The notes: a model not told the origin generated them from the sequence alone. Shown: positions 7,551 to 17,418, counted from the first letter of the stretch. The stretch is DNA of 58,733 nucleotides from CAZKNF01 sp964554105 (GCA_964554105.1 CAZKNF010000015.1:1-58733), one strand, 5' to 3'. Translations and numbers: made by a program.

Positions 7551-8322
7551 CGGTGCTCAATACCTTCACGAGATCGCGGATTCCGACGGGACCGTGCCGG
7601 TAGAGGAACGGTTCGCCATATTCCGCCCCGGCCCGGTAACCATAGGCGCGAGCTCGTGCTTCGACCCATTGGAAAAAACCCTCGCTCGAGACAAACGTCT
7701 CGGGCTCGTCCGCAGCCGGCTCGTAGTCCGAGTTGAAAAACTGCGATTTGTATGCACGAAGGGCTCGAATACGCTCCCCCCACACTGAACTGACGTCGAC
7801 GACGAATGTCGGTTCGAATTCGATGGCTTGCATATAGTGCAGGACATGGTGCGGTCGCCACGGCTCCTGCGTCGCAGCTTCCTCCGTCGCATCGTCTACC
7901 CCGCCATCCCGGGTTTCTATCTTCCGCAGTCCGGCGTAGAACAGGGCATCGATGGCCAACCGCGCGCTGTCGCCGTGATCCGGATGCCGGCATTCCAGTG
8001 CACTGATCAAGACGATGCTGGGACGGTGCCGGCGGATCGCGCGAATGAGCTTTCGTTGATTCTCACGCGTATTCTCGATTTGCCCATCCGGCAGCGCCAG
8101 ATTCTCGCGCGCGACGAGCCCCATGATGTCGGCGGCATCCGCAGCTTCATTCTCACGCAGATCGGGCGAGCCACGCGAACCGAGTTCGCCCCTCGTGAAA
8201 TCAATAACACCCGTCCGGTAACCCTGTGAGGCCAAGAGGCACATCGTGCCGCCGGCGCAGAGTTCTACGTCGTCCGGATGCGCACCTAGCGCCAGAACAT
8301 CCAATCGATCAGCCATGGGCAT
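7534..8322 (-). CDS. bshB1: bacillithiol biosynthesis deacetylase BshB1
   Basis: A 262-residue PIG-L/LmbE-family zinc deacetylase. The metal site H15-P-D-D18 follows LALGAHPDD, with TRGELGSRGSP, ENLALPDGQIENT and the HPDHGD motif further on, the arrangement typical of BshB1. BshB1 removes the acetyl group from N-acetylglucosaminyl-malate in bacillithiol synthesis in the cytoplasm. Two starts are possible: 8322 (MPMADRL) or 8316 (MADRL). It lies 76 bp downstream of leuS on the same strand. The cysteine-adding enzyme bshC is nearby at 11925-13571, but bshA is not in this window. Confidence 0.93.
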   Translation of the reverse strand: MPMADRLDVLALGAHPDDVELCAGGTMCLLASQGYRTGVIDFTRGELGSRGSPDLRENEAADAADIMGLVARENLALPDGQIENTRENQRKLIRAIRRHRPSIVLISALECRHPDHGDSARLAIDALFYAGLRKIETRDGGVDDATEEAATQEPWRPHHVLHYMQAIEFEPTFVVDVSSVWGERIRALRAYKSQFFNSDYEPAADEPETFVSSEGFFQWVEARARAYGYRAGAEYGEPFLYRHGPVGIRDLVKVLSTEKRLR

Positions 8323-8398
8323 AGGCGCGCAGCAGGAATGCTATGTTCGGCAAGAATCCACTATTCGACAGGTCCCCACGCATCGGCTTATACCAATC

Positions 8399-11065
8399 TC
8401 ACTTCAGCACAAAATTAACGATGCGCCCCGGGACGTAGATCGCGCGGCGAACGTCGCCATTTCGGAGATACCGTGACACATTCTCATCCGATCGCGCAGC
8501 GGATAGAACGGCCTCTTCGGCGGCCTCAGGCGCCACACGGATGGAGCCGCGGACCTTGCCGTTTACCTGTACCGCGATTTCGATCTCATCTTCTTTTAGG
8601 TATTCCTCCACGACATCTGGCCATGGTTCGTACGCCAGTGTTTCCGACTCACCCAGGAAGCGCCACAATTCCTCACCGAGATGCGGGGCAAAGGGGCTCA
8701 ACACGAGCACGAACGAGCGGGCGACCTGCAGCGGAACGACGTCCCACTTGTTTGCTGCATTCACGAACTCCATCATAGCCGCGATGGCCGTGTTGAATCG
8801 AAGACTCTCAATATCAGAGGTCACCTTGTCGATCATCTGATGCAGTACGCGAAGCTGTTCACGGGACGCTTCGACGTCCTGCACGGCGCTGCGCAGCTCG
8901 TGCCGAGACGCGGCTTCGTCACCACCGTCCTCGATCAATAGTCTCCATGCGCGGTTGAGAAATCGGTGCACTCCCTCCACACCGCGCATGGACCACGGCT
9001 TTACCTGCTCGAGCGGCCCCATGAACATTTCGTAGAGTCGAAGCGAATCGGCGCCGTACTGTGCGACCACATCGTCCGGGTTGATCACATTGCCCCGGCT
9101 CTTGCTCATCTTGTGGGCTCGGGCATCGACTCGTATGGACGGATCGCGCGCAAGTACAAAGATGTCGCCCCGTTTCTCCACCTCGGATTCGTCCACGCGC
9201 TCCGCGTCGATGTCCTCCCCCGTATTCGTGACGCCGTCCACCACGTTTTCGGCAGAAACATACGTGCCGTCGGCTTTCACGTAGACCGTGTATTCCATCT
9301 CTCCCAGGATCATACCCTGGTGGATCAGCTCACCGAACGGCTCAGGCGTCGACACGACACCGGCATCGTAGAGGACTTTGTGCCAAAACCTGGCATACAG
9401 CAGATGTAAGACGGCATGCTCGGACCCGCCGATGTACAGATCGACCGGCATCCAGTATTTCTCCTTCTCCGGATCGACCAGCCGCTCGTCGTTGTGCGCG
9501 TCGATGAAACGAAGATAATACCAGCACGACCCAGCCCACTGCGGCATCGTGTTGGTCTCGCGCTGCGCGGGCTTGCCCGTCTCCGGATCGACCGTCCGGA
9601 CCCAGCTTTCCACGGCCGCCAGTGGACCCTCGGCGCTCCCGCTGGGCTTGAATTCCACCACGTCGGGGAGAGTTACAGGCAGCTCCTTCACCGGCAGCGG
9701 TTTCGGTTCGTCATCCACAAAAATAATGGGAAAGGGCTCCCCCCAGTAGCGCTGACGGCTGAACAGCCAGTCGCGAAGCTTGTAATTTACCTGGTAGCGC
9801 CCCTGACCTTGCTTCTCGAGCCATTCCGTGATGACCGTTTTAGCCTCAGGCACGCTCAATCCGTTCAGCCCAACGCCCTTCCTTGCAATCCCCGGAATCT
9901 CACGCCCTTCGCTCGACGAATTTACCAGGGTGCCGTCACCGGTGTACGGTTCCGACGAGATGTCGCCACCCGAGACGACCTCACGAATCGGCAGCTCGTA
10001 TTTCGTAGCGAATTCGAAGTCACGCTCGTCGTGCGCCGGTACGGCCATGATGGCGCCGGAGCCGTATGAGATCAGAACGTAGTCCGCGATCCAGATCGGA
10101 ATTTTTTCTCCATTGACCGGATTCACAGCGAAGCCGCCGGTAAAGACGCCGGATTTATCCTTCTGCAAATCCGTGCGCTCTAGGTCGCTCTTGCTCGCCG
10201 CCTGCTCGATGTACGATATCACGTCATCGACATGGTCGGCGGTTGTGACCTGTTTTACAAGTGGATGCTCGGGAGCAAGGACCATGTAGGTCGCCCCAAA
10301 CAGCGTATCGGGTCGCGTCGTGAATACACGGATGCTGCGTTCCGGGTGACCGACGATGCGGAAGTCGACGTCGGCGCCTTCGGACTTTCCGATCCAGTTG
10401 CGCTGCATCTCCTTTGTGCTCTCCGGCCAGTCCATGTCGTCGAGTCCTTCGAGCAGGCGTTCGGCATATCTGGTGATTCGCAGCATCCACTGTCGAAGGG
10501 GCTTGCGCACGCATTCGTAGCCGCCGATCTCGGACTTTCCGTCGATCACCTCTTCATTGGCCAGCGTCGTGCCGAGCTCAGGGCACCACCAGACGGCCAC
10601 GTCGCTTTGATAGGCGAGGCCTTTCTCATACAGCTTCAGAAAGATCCACTGCGTCCATTTGAAATAGGATGGATCGGTCGTATTTATCTCCCGTTCCCAA
10701 TCATACGAGAAGCCGAGCGATTTCAGCTGCGTACGAAAGCGCTCCACGTTGGCCTCGGTCGTTTCGCGCGGATGGGTGTTTGTCTTGACCGCGTACTGCT
10801 CGGCCGGCAGTCCGAATGCGTCCCATCCCATTGGATGAAGCACGTTGAAACCGTTCATCCGCTTGAAGCGGGCGATGATATCGGTGGCGGTGTATCCTTC
10901 GGGGTGTCCGACGTGCAGGCCCGCTCCACTCGGATACGGAAACATGTCCAGGACGTAAAACTTTTCTCGTTCGGGATCGGGCTCGTCGGGGGTCCGGAAC
11001 GTCTTGTTTTCATCCCAGAATTGCTGCCACTTTGGTTCTATTTCCGAAAACGGATATGCTGCCAT
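8399..11065 (-). CDS. leuS: leucine--tRNA ligase
   Basis: An 888-residue class I aminoacyl-tRNA synthetase. The HIGH motif is H51-V-G-H54 in the block FPYPSGAGLHVGHPEGY, and the KMSKS loop appears intact as HKMSKSRGN before PDDVVAQYGAD. The CP1 editing domain is present (TTRPDTLFGATYMVLAPEHP and the GSGAIMAVPAHDERD block), as are the zinc-less WWCPELGTTLANEEV region and the NTMPQWAGSCWYYLRF segment. It charges tRNA-Leu. The gene is complete, and its upstream 208-bp region separates it from the divergent CoA-binding protein gene. Confidence 0.98.
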   Translation of the reverse strand: MAAYPFSEIEPKWQQFWDENKTFRTPDEPDPEREKFYVLDMFPYPSGAGLHVGHPEGYTATDIIARFKRMNGFNVLHPMGWDAFGLPAEQYAVKTNTHPRETTEANVERFRTQLKSLGFSYDWEREINTTDPSYFKWTQWIFLKLYEKGLAYQSDVAVWWCPELGTTLANEEVIDGKSEIGGYECVRKPLRQWMLRITRYAERLLEGLDDMDWPESTKEMQRNWIGKSEGADVDFRIVGHPERSIRVFTTRPDTLFGATYMVLAPEHPLVKQVTTADHVDDVISYIEQAASKSDLERTDLQKDKSGVFTGGFAVNPVNGEKIPIWIADYVLISYGSGAIMAVPAHDERDFEFATKYELPIREVVSGGDISSEPYTGDGTLVNSSSEGREIPGIARKGVGLNGLSVPEAKTVITEWLEKQGQGRYQVNYKLRDWLFSRQRYWGEPFPIIFVDDEPKPLPVKELPVTLPDVVEFKPSGSAEGPLAAVESWVRTVDPETGKPAQRETNTMPQWAGSCWYYLRFIDAHNDERLVDPEKEKYWMPVDLYIGGSEHAVLHLLYARFWHKVLYDAGVVSTPEPFGELIHQGMILGEMEYTVYVKADGTYVSAENVVDGVTNTGEDIDAERVDESEVEKRGDIFVLARDPSIRVDARAHKMSKSRGNVINPDDVVAQYGADSLRLYEMFMGPLEQVKPWSMRGVEGVHRFLNRAWRLLIEDGGDEAASRHELRSAVQDVEASREQLRVLHQMIDKVTSDIESLRFNTAIAAMMEFVNAANKWDVVPLQVARSFVLVLSPFAPHLGEELWRFLGESETLAYEPWPDVVEEYLKEDEIEIAVQVNGKVRGSIRVAPEAAEEAVLSAARSDENVSRYLRNGDVRRAIYVPGRIVNFVLK

Positions 11066-11273
11066 AAATGGTATCTATGTGGGCTATTCGGTCGAAGCGC
11101 GCGGAATGAAAAATTCACTTCATCCCCGGCGCGGACGCGTTTTGATCGTGACGAAAAGGTACGTTTCCTGCAGATCTATTGTTCAGCTGCGAACCGGCTT
11201 GCCGAGGTGATTGTAGCAGATGGTGTGACGTCGTCGCTATTTTCCAATTATCCCACCATCATTTCCGCTTACC

Positions 11274-11711
11274 ATGCAGACCACGACCGTCAACACGTCC
11301 GAAGAGATCAGAAGCGTTCTGGATTCGGCGTCGACCATCGCGGTGGTCGGCTGCTCCAACGAACCTTCGCGGGCGAGCTTCGCCATCTTCAAGTATTTGA
11401 AGGAGCACGGCTACAACGCGATTCCCGTGAATCCACATCATGCCACGTGCGATGACGACGAAAGCTATCCGGATCTTCTCGCTATCCCGGAGGACATACG
11501 GCTTGACGTCGTCACCATCTTCCGCAATCCTCGTTTCACGGCGGAGATGGTTGAGATCGCTGTCCGCCGGGCGAACAAGACGGGAGAGAAGCCGGTGATC
11601 TGGACTCAGATTGGTGTTTCGAGTCCGGAAGCTGAGAAGCTCGCACGAGAGGCCGGACTGACGTACGTGAAAAACCGGTGCATCATGGTGGAGCACAGCC
11701 GGACCGCGTAG
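11274..11711 (+). CDS. CoA-binding protein (YccU-like, CoA_binding_2)
   Basis: A 145-residue single-domain Rossmann-fold protein. The nucleotide-binding turn is IAVVGCSNEPSRASF; later blocks are GYNAIPVNPHH, LDVVTIFRNPRF, PVIWTQIGVSSPEAEKLAREAGLTYV and NRCIMVEH, all typical of the CoA_binding_2 family (as in YccU). Members bind coenzyme A in vitro; the physiological role is unclear. It is divergent from leuS and convergent with bshC, between which lies the AG microsatellite. Confidence 0.9.
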   Translation: MQTTTVNTSEEIRSVLDSASTIAVVGCSNEPSRASFAIFKYLKEHGYNAIPVNPHHATCDDDESYPDLLAIPEDIRLDVVTIFRNPRFTAEMVEIAVRRANKTGEKPVIWTQIGVSSPEAEKLAREAGLTYVKNRCIMVEHSRTA

Positions 11712-11838
11712 TGGAGTACGTGGTAGAAACGGCACTTCCGCTCCAGGGCTCGCGCATGTCTGAAAGGGCAGGTATGTTCCAGAGCACGAAGCCGTATTCA
11801 ACCGACGTCGCGGATGACGGAATGCACTCGACGTCGAC

Positions 11839-11874
<36 letters not shown>

Positions 11875-11924
11875 CGTTACCGTTCGAGCGACGTTCGAGG
11901 CACAATAGCGACGCGCCCGAGCCT

Positions 11925-13571
11925 CTATATTTCGACTATCTGGTGTTCCGTTGTATCTGTCGATATGACGCTCCGCAATTCGCCGATCAGCCCAAGACCA
12001 TACTTGTTGAGAAAGTACAGAATCGAAAGCGTGCGCTCCTGCGCCCGTCCGTTCGGGTAAAGATTTACGTCTGCTTTCTCGAGCTGCGCGCGGACTTCGT
12101 CATGCGAGCGCTTTTCCGCCCGCATTACACGCGTCTTCAGCGATGTCATTTCCGCCATAAGTGCGCTCCGCGTCGCTTCCGCCGATTTGATCAGCGTCCG
12201 GTCGACCTTTTCGACTCCCGGCTTCAGAGTGTTCACCGCTTCATGTATGTGCCGCCCGGCTTCCTTGAAAAGTGCGTCGACGTCGACGTCCATCAGATCC
12301 AACACGACCCGCTGAAACGTTCGATCCACGTCATCGGCAAAATCGTCGACGTCCAGATGATATTTCTCCAGCACCTTCGCAACCTTCGACTCCATGAGCG
12401 TGACGCTTGCACGGGGGTAGATTAGCGGCATCGGCAGACTGGCCCATTCATACGCCGAACGGTACTGAGCGAAGTAGGAGATCTCGCCGGGACCCCCGAC
12501 GTACATCGCGGTCGGCAAGAGCAGATCCTGCATCAATGGGCGCAGCACGACGTTCGGGCTGAACTGCGCCGGATCTCGTTCGAGCAGTTCCACTAGCTCG
12601 TCTTTCGAATAGGTGCGAGTGCCGTCCCGAAGCTGAAACTCTGAATCGACCGCGTCAATCGCATGACGTGCCGCGTCTTCGACCAAAAAAAGATTTGCGG
12701 AGCGCGCCTGCACCTGTTCGTGGTAGCTCTCTCGCAGCCGCTCGGATGTAAGACGGATGCCCTCCGAGAGCTGCTCCGGGTCCTCGATCTCTCGTCGGAA
12801 CAGCGGAGCTGCGAGCTGTTTCAGCCGCGCATCGTCAGAGTCGATCAAAACGAGCCCCGCGCCCTCGAACAGCGATGACAGAAGAAGTGCAAAGGCTTCG
12901 GAGAACGTGCGGTCGCTGCGATAGGCATCGCGCACGAGCCGCATTACGTCTGGTTTGAAGTCGCTGGACGGCAGGATTTCATCCATGCGGCGCACAATCT
13001 CTTCGATTCGTTCGTCGAACCGCAGCCTTCCGACCGGTCCCACTGCAGGCGGCCGAGGATATTCGAGGGTCACCAGATTATTCTGATGGAGCAAATACGT
13101 ACTCGCAATTTCCTCGAAATCATGATCCTCTCCTCCGAGCCAGAAGACCGGAACGACCATGCGGCCTGTCTCCTCCGACAGCTGCTCCGCCATCTGGATG
13201 GTCGTGATCGCCTTAAGAATTGTGTAGAGCGGCCCGGTAAAGAGTCCGACCTGCTGTCCCGTTACCACGACGACCGAATTTTCATCGCGCAATTTCTCAA
13301 TGTTCGCACGCACCACGTCGTCGAGGCGCCATCGTGCATTTTGATCGAGCAGGACGTCGGCCAGCGTCTCGCGATCACGCTTCACGAGCACTGCACGTTC
13401 GGCCGCCTGCTTCCTCTCGTCGAGCTTTCGATAGTCTCCGGCAAAGAACGCCCCCAGTTCGTCGTACCGCTCACAATAGTCACGGAACAGGCGCGAGAAC
13501 GCGTCAAAGTCGCCGAACGACTTACGTCGAACGGTGAGTTGAACTGGGGCATCTGGAGACATATCCATCAA
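11925..13571 (-). CDS. bshC: bacillithiol biosynthesis cysteine-adding enzyme BshC
   Basis: A 548-residue cytoplasmic protein with the BshC hallmarks: the N-terminal core containing VVVTGQQVGLFTGPLYTILK, the PVFWLGGEDHDFEE block, a central YVGGPGEISYFAQ segment, the PLIYPRASVTLME strand, and a C-terminal coiled coil (about residues 440-500) ending in RTLSILYFLNKYG. BshC adds cysteine to glucosaminyl-malate, the last step of bacillithiol synthesis. Several start codons are close together (MMDMS); the first is used. It is preceded on the same strand by a terminator (13711-13752), so it has its own promoter within 13572-13706. Confidence 0.95.
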   Translation of the reverse strand: MMDMSPDAPVQLTVRRKSFGDFDAFSRLFRDYCERYDELGAFFAGDYRKLDERKQAAERAVLVKRDRETLADVLLDQNARWRLDDVVRANIEKLRDENSVVVVTGQQVGLFTGPLYTILKAITTIQMAEQLSEETGRMVVPVFWLGGEDHDFEEIASTYLLHQNNLVTLEYPRPPAVGPVGRLRFDERIEEIVRRMDEILPSSDFKPDVMRLVRDAYRSDRTFSEAFALLLSSLFEGAGLVLIDSDDARLKQLAAPLFRREIEDPEQLSEGIRLTSERLRESYHEQVQARSANLFLVEDAARHAIDAVDSEFQLRDGTRTYSKDELVELLERDPAQFSPNVVLRPLMQDLLLPTAMYVGGPGEISYFAQYRSAYEWASLPMPLIYPRASVTLMESKVAKVLEKYHLDVDDFADDVDRTFQRVVLDLMDVDVDALFKEAGRHIHEAVNTLKPGVEKVDRTLIKSAEATRSALMAEMTSLKTRVMRAEKRSHDEVRAQLEKADVNLYPNGRAQERTLSILYFLNKYGLGLIGELRSVISTDTTEHQIVEI

Positions 13572-13706
13572 GAGATTCCTAAAAACTCAGTCGGGTGCGC
13601 AGCTGCCGAACTGCTGCCGGCACGGCGACATGAGACCGAACCGAGAGATAGGCGGCGTCGAGGGGACTGCGGTGCACCTTGTCCGAAGAATGTACGGTAC
13701 ACATAG

Positions 13707-13752
13707 AAAAAGCGAAGACCCGTTTGCCGTTGCGGCATACACGGGCTTCGCT
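13707..13752 (-). terminator. intrinsic terminator downstream of the bifunctional nuclease gene
   Basis: On the minus strand a 12-bp stem (13752-13741 paired with 13723-13711, one bulged base) encloses a loop that can form a small inner GCC hairpin, and is followed by a run of T (13710-13707). It lies 39 bp after the nuclease stop at 13792 and isolates bshC transcriptionally. Confidence 0.8.
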
Positions 13753-13791
13753 TTGTCGGATTTACTGCGCACGCCGTTACAGGCGTCGTGA

Positions 13792-14379
13792 CTAATTCTT
13801 CTGCTGTTCACTCTGCAGACGCTGAATTTCGTCGCGCAGCTTCGCAGCCTTTTCGTAATCCTCCTGCTCGATGGCCACCTCGAGTTGCTGTTCCATCTTT
13901 TCGAGTTTTGACAACGGCATACTTTCCTCCTCCTCGGATTCCGCCGGGGTGAGCGCTGCCGCGCCCTCCTCTTCGGTCGGAATTCCAGCTTCTTCCATGA
14001 CGGATGGCGAGACGTAGATGGGTGAGTCGACGCGGACTGCGAGCGCTACGGCGTCACTCGGGCGGGAATCGAGCTGGCCTTCATCACCATCGTGTATATA
14101 GCGTACTTTTGCGAAAAACGTGCCTTCCCGCAGCTCGTCGATCACGATATCGAGAACTTCCGCACCCACGGCTTCGAGTGTATCCCTGAGCAGGTCATGC
14201 GTCATGGGGCGAGGGGGTTGTATTTTCTCGAGTTCAAGCGCGATCGCCTGTGCTTCGAAAGCTCCAATGATGATCGGCAGGCGCCGGTTGCCTCCGACTT
14301 CCCCCAGCACGAGCGCGTAGGCGCCACCGCTCGAGGGGCTGGTCGAAAGTCCAATGATGTCTACCTGTATGTAATCCAT
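13792..14379 (-). CDS. bifunctional nuclease family protein (DUF151/BFN) with UVR motif
   Basis: A 195-residue protein starting MDYIQVDIIGLSTSP at 14379; the frame is open upstream but without family sequence. Residues 1-130 are the BFN domain: GAYALVLGEVGGNRRLPIIIGAFEAQAIALELE, PRPMTHDLLRDTLEA and DSRPSDAVALAVRVDSPIYV. An acidic linker leads to a C-terminal UVR motif (QLEVAIEQEDYEKAAKLRDEI) as found in UvrB/UvrC. This domain pair is common in Bacteroidota. BFN proteins have reported DNase/RNase activity; the cellular role is uncertain. It lies 82 bp downstream of hisC and is followed by a clear terminator. Confidence 0.92.
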   Translation of the reverse strand: MDYIQVDIIGLSTSPSSGGAYALVLGEVGGNRRLPIIIGAFEAQAIALELEKIQPPRPMTHDLLRDTLEAVGAEVLDIVIDELREGTFFAKVRYIHDGDEGQLDSRPSDAVALAVRVDSPIYVSPSVMEEAGIPTEEEGAAALTPAESEEEESMPLSKLEKMEQQLEVAIEQEDYEKAAKLRDEIQRLQSEQQKN

Positions 14380-14461
14380 TCGATGTGAGCGACCTGGAGT
14401 CAAATTCAGAGCGATTCCAAAGCTGCCGCGTCCTGCATCCTGGCGGCTCGACCTGCCTATG

Positions 14462-15568
14462 CTACTCGCGTTCAATCAGCGCACTTTGTAACGCGACCAG
14501 AAATGCGTTGTTCTCAGACTCAGTCCCGGCATTGACGCGGAGAAACCCTTTGAGTTCGGGATATCCGGCCATGTTCCGAACCAGAACGCCCGACTCTGCC
14601 AGACGGTTCATCAGCTTGCGGGGTTCCACCGGAGTACGAAACAAGACGAAGTTGGATTGGGACGGAACGACGCGGACGCCGTCGATCTGCTGAAGATGAT
14701 TTGTAAGAAAAACGCATCCGGCTTTCAACTGACGGGCCCGATCGGCGAGCAGCTCGGGCCGCTGCAACAGGGCCAGCGCCGTTACCTGGGCGAGCGGGTC
14801 GACCATGAAGGGGAGGCGCGCCTTTAAGAGCTCTGCAATTACTTTGGGCCTTGCCAGGAGGAAACCGAGGCGCAGCCCCGCCAAACCCCAGGCCTTTGAC
14901 AGCGTGCGAAGCACGATGACGTTCGGAAATTGCTTCAGCAATTCGAGCCCGCCCGGGTCTTCCGCAAACTCCACATACGCCTCGTCGACCACGACGAACC
15001 CAGATGACGCCCGTACGATCGACTCGACTTCCGCGAACGACATCGCGAGGCCGGTCGGATTGTTCGGCGTAGTCAGTACGGTGAGCGCGGGATCATGCTG
15101 CCGGACGGCGCGAAGAATGGCGTCTGCATCGAAACTTAGATCGGCCCGTGGTGGAATTTCGATAAGCCGGCCTTCGTGCAGGTGAACGACCGTCGTGTAG
15201 AGCGAAAACATAGGCCGCGGCAACACGACCGGGACGTCCTTGCCGATTATGGACAGTCCGAGCGTGAACGTGAGCTCATTCGAGCCATTGCCGACCAGCA
15301 CGCCGTCGGATCTCCAGCCCGCGTATCTCGCAAAGCCGTGGGCAAGTTCGTCCGGCTGCTCCGTGGGATAGCGGTTGAAGGGAATGGCAAGATATTCTTC
15401 TATGATATCTCGCTTCAGATCCTCGGGAATGTCGAACGGACTTTCGTTCTGATTCAGCTTGACCGGCGGATTCTCGATGCCGCCCACATGGTATGGCTTC
15501 TGGCGCCGGACGGCGGGTCGGATGCGGTTGAGGACGGCCTCGATATCTTGCGTTTCGATCCTGCTCAA
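14462..15568 (-). CDS. hisC: histidinol-phosphate aminotransferase
   Basis: A 368-residue fold-type I PLP enzyme. Seen features: KLNQNESPF near residue 40, NGSNELTF, the TTPNNPTG turn (166-173), VVVDEAYVEF with the PLP-pyridine Asp195, and the Schiff-base Lys225 in TLSKAWGLAGLRLG. It converts imidazole-acetol phosphate to histidinol phosphate with glutamate. It follows hisD by 77 bp on the same strand, so the two are probably cotranscribed. No other his biosynthesis genes are in the window. Confidence 0.95.
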   Translation of the reverse strand: MSRIETQDIEAVLNRIRPAVRRQKPYHVGGIENPPVKLNQNESPFDIPEDLKRDIIEEYLAIPFNRYPTEQPDELAHGFARYAGWRSDGVLVGNGSNELTFTLGLSIIGKDVPVVLPRPMFSLYTTVVHLHEGRLIEIPPRADLSFDADAILRAVRQHDPALTVLTTPNNPTGLAMSFAEVESIVRASSGFVVVDEAYVEFAEDPGGLELLKQFPNVIVLRTLSKAWGLAGLRLGFLLARPKVIAELLKARLPFMVDPLAQVTALALLQRPELLADRARQLKAGCVFLTNHLQQIDGVRVVPSQSNFVLFRTPVEPRKLMNRLAESGVLVRNMAGYPELKGFLRVNAGTESENNAFLVALQSALIERE

Positions 15569-15645
15569 AATTCGGTATCGCTGTGTTTCAAGAGCTGAGG
15601 GCGTGCGAGGTGAGCGGGGCTGACGCCTGGTGCTCTCACGCAGGC

Positions 15646-16929
15646 TTAGCGCTTTAGACGTATTTCGATCGCGCGTGCATGCGCGTCAAACTGCTCTGCT
15701 CTTGCAAACGACATGATCCGTGGCCCTGTTCTCGCAAGCCTCTCGCGGGAATATGCGATCACGGATTGCTTCCGGACGAAATCGTCTACCCCCAGAGCGG
15801 ATGCGAATCGCGCAGTACCGGCCGTCGGCAGTACATGGTTGGGACCGGCAAAGTAGTCACCGACGGGCTCAGGCGAATACGGCCCCAGGAAGATGGCTCC
15901 GGCATGACGAACGCCGTCCATGACACTCCACGGATCTTCGACGAGCAGTTCGAGGTGCTCGGGGGCAAGTTCGTTCACCGCCGTGATCGCTTCCTCCATC
16001 GACGCTGCGACCACACACGCGCCGTAGTCGCGCAGCGACGCCTCGATTATCTCGCGCCGAGCCATGAGGGGTAGCATCTGTGCGATCTGATCCTGCACCT
16101 GTCGTGCCAGCGACTCGCTCGTAGTCACGAGCACCGCCGAGGCGCGGCCGTCGTGCTCCGCCTGGGCCAGTAAATCGGCTGCGGCAAACTCCGGATCCGC
16201 GTCGCCATCCGCAAGGACGACTATTTCACTAGGGCCGGCGACCGAATCGATGTCCACCCGGCCGAAGACAAGTTTTTTCGCGGCGGCCACGTAGGCGTTT
16301 CCGGGACCCACGATCTTATCTACCTTCGGAACGGTATCCGTACCGTAGGCGAACGCACCGATCGCCTGCGCCCCACCGACGGCATAGACCGTTTCGATGT
16401 CCAGGAGACGCGCAACAGCCAGGACTAGGGGGCGCGGAAGTCCGTCCGGCCCCGGCGGCGATGCGAGATGAATCTCCTTGACGCCGGCCACCTGCGCGGG
16501 GATGACGTTCATCAAGACGGTGGACGGATAGATCGCGGTGCCTCCCGGTACATACAGGCCCGCCCGGTCTATCGGCACAATCCGGTGTCCCAGCGTCACG
16601 CCGTCGCCGTCGTCGACATACCAGGACTCCCGCTTCTGATGCTCGTGAAAACGCCGGATATTATCAGACGCTTCCTCGAGCACTGATCGGAGATCGGCGG
16701 TCAGATTACTAAACGCTTCATCGATCGCGGTCGCGTCGACTCGCAGCGTCGATGGTCGTACGCCGTCGTACCGTTCCGTCAGCTCTGCGACGGCCTCATC
16801 GCCTCGGTCACGTACATCTTCTAGAATCCGCCGCGCAGCATCTTCAATCTCACTGCTGATGACGGAGCTTCTGCGGAAGATATCCCTCAGCCGCACGTGT
16901 CGATCGTTAAAGTCTACTATTGAAATCAT
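15646..16929 (-). CDS. hisD: histidinol dehydrogenase
   Basis: A 427-residue zinc-dependent enzyme making the final two oxidations to L-histidine. Typical blocks are LYVPGGTAIYPSTVLMNVIPAQ (shortened here), VGGAQAIGAFAYGT, the KIVGPGNAYVAAAK segment, SVAGPSEIVVLAD, the metal-binding QAEHDG, and APEHLELL. The start is placed at 16929 (MISIVDF); an in-frame start at 16965 would lie inside the terminator of the upstream gene (16945-16975) and is rejected. It heads a hisD-hisC unit. Confidence 0.95.
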   Translation of the reverse strand: MISIVDFNDRHVRLRDIFRRSSVISSEIEDAARRILEDVRDRGDEAVAELTERYDGVRPSTLRVDATAIDEAFSNLTADLRSVLEEASDNIRRFHEHQKRESWYVDDGDGVTLGHRIVPIDRAGLYVPGGTAIYPSTVLMNVIPAQVAGVKEIHLASPPGPDGLPRPLVLAVARLLDIETVYAVGGAQAIGAFAYGTDTVPKVDKIVGPGNAYVAAAKKLVFGRVDIDSVAGPSEIVVLADGDADPEFAAADLLAQAEHDGRASAVLVTTSESLARQVQDQIAQMLPLMARREIIEASLRDYGACVVAASMEEAITAVNELAPEHLELLVEDPWSVMDGVRHAGAIFLGPYSPEPVGDYFAGPNHVLPTAGTARFASALGVDDFVRKQSVIAYSRERLARTGPRIMSFARAEQFDAHARAIEIRLKR

Positions 16930-16944
16930 GATGATCACATCTAC

Positions 16945-16975
16945 AAAAAAACCCCGCCGCGGCAATGCGACAGGG
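16945..16975 (-). terminator. intrinsic terminator of the DUF3276 gene
   Basis: On the minus strand a 9-bp stem (two G-U pairs; 16975-16967 with 16960-16952) and 6-nt loop are followed by seven T residues (16951-16945). It lies 30 bp after the DUF3276 stop (17005) and immediately before the hisD start, so it also decides between the two hisD start candidates. Confidence 0.85.
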
Positions 16976-17004
16976 CCTTCTATACCGAGGATGCCGATTA
17001 CGTA

Positions 17005-17418
17005 TCAGAAGCCTTCGTGGCCTTTCGAAGAATTGGACGCAAACTCATCAGAGCCGGTCAGCTCCGGAAGATTGCGAAATTCGTACTCCGGCAACCGTTC
17101 GTCCGCGATGTGCTGAACAACCTCATGAAGTGCGGTGACAAACTTTCCAAAATCTTCTTTATAGAGAAATATCTTGTGTTTTTCGTATCGATCTTCGTCG
17201 ACTCGCTTGCTCTCGGTGATAGTTATAAAAAAGTCCTCACCCGAGCGCGTCGTCTTTACATCGAAGAAATACGTCCGCTTACCTGCGGGGACGCGGCGAG
17301 AATAGACCTCATCGCGGTATCGATTCGTATTGGATTTGTAGCTGTTGTCCGTTGTGTGACTTTCCGACCCATCGAAATCTTGCACGTCTCCCTCGTTGTT
17401 CGTCTGCTCAAATTCCAT
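17005..17418 (-). CDS. DUF3276 / PUR-alpha-like nucleic-acid-binding protein
   Basis: A 137-residue protein. An acidic, disordered N-terminus (about 35 residues) leads to a single PUR-repeat-like domain: EVYSRRVPAGKRTYFFDVKTTRSGEDFFITITESKR, then HKIFLYKEDFGKFVTALHEVVQHI. This is the DUF3276 family, widespread in Bacteroidota and spirochaetes (the Borrelia relative binds DNA and RNA). It probably binds nucleic acid in the cytoplasm. It has its own terminator and is monocistronic, with a 180-bp gap before the purine nucleoside phosphorylase stop. Confidence 0.9.
   Translation of the reverse strand: MEFEQTNNEGDVQDFDGSESHTTDNSYKSNTNRYRDEVYSRRVPAGKRTYFFDVKTTRSGEDFFITITESKRVDEDRYEKHKIFLYKEDFGKFVTALHEVVQHIADERLPEYEFRNLPELTGSDEFASNSSKGHEGF

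Noticed and set aside
10232..11455. 407-residue plus-strand frame opposite leuS
   Set aside because: It is antisense to the complete leuS gene, has no family features, and follows from codon bias of the GC-rich opposite strand.
16930..16965. Longer hisD start (MPRRGFF)
   Set aside because: The segment lies within the DUF3276 terminator hairpin and T run, so it is unlikely to be translated from a hisD promoter.
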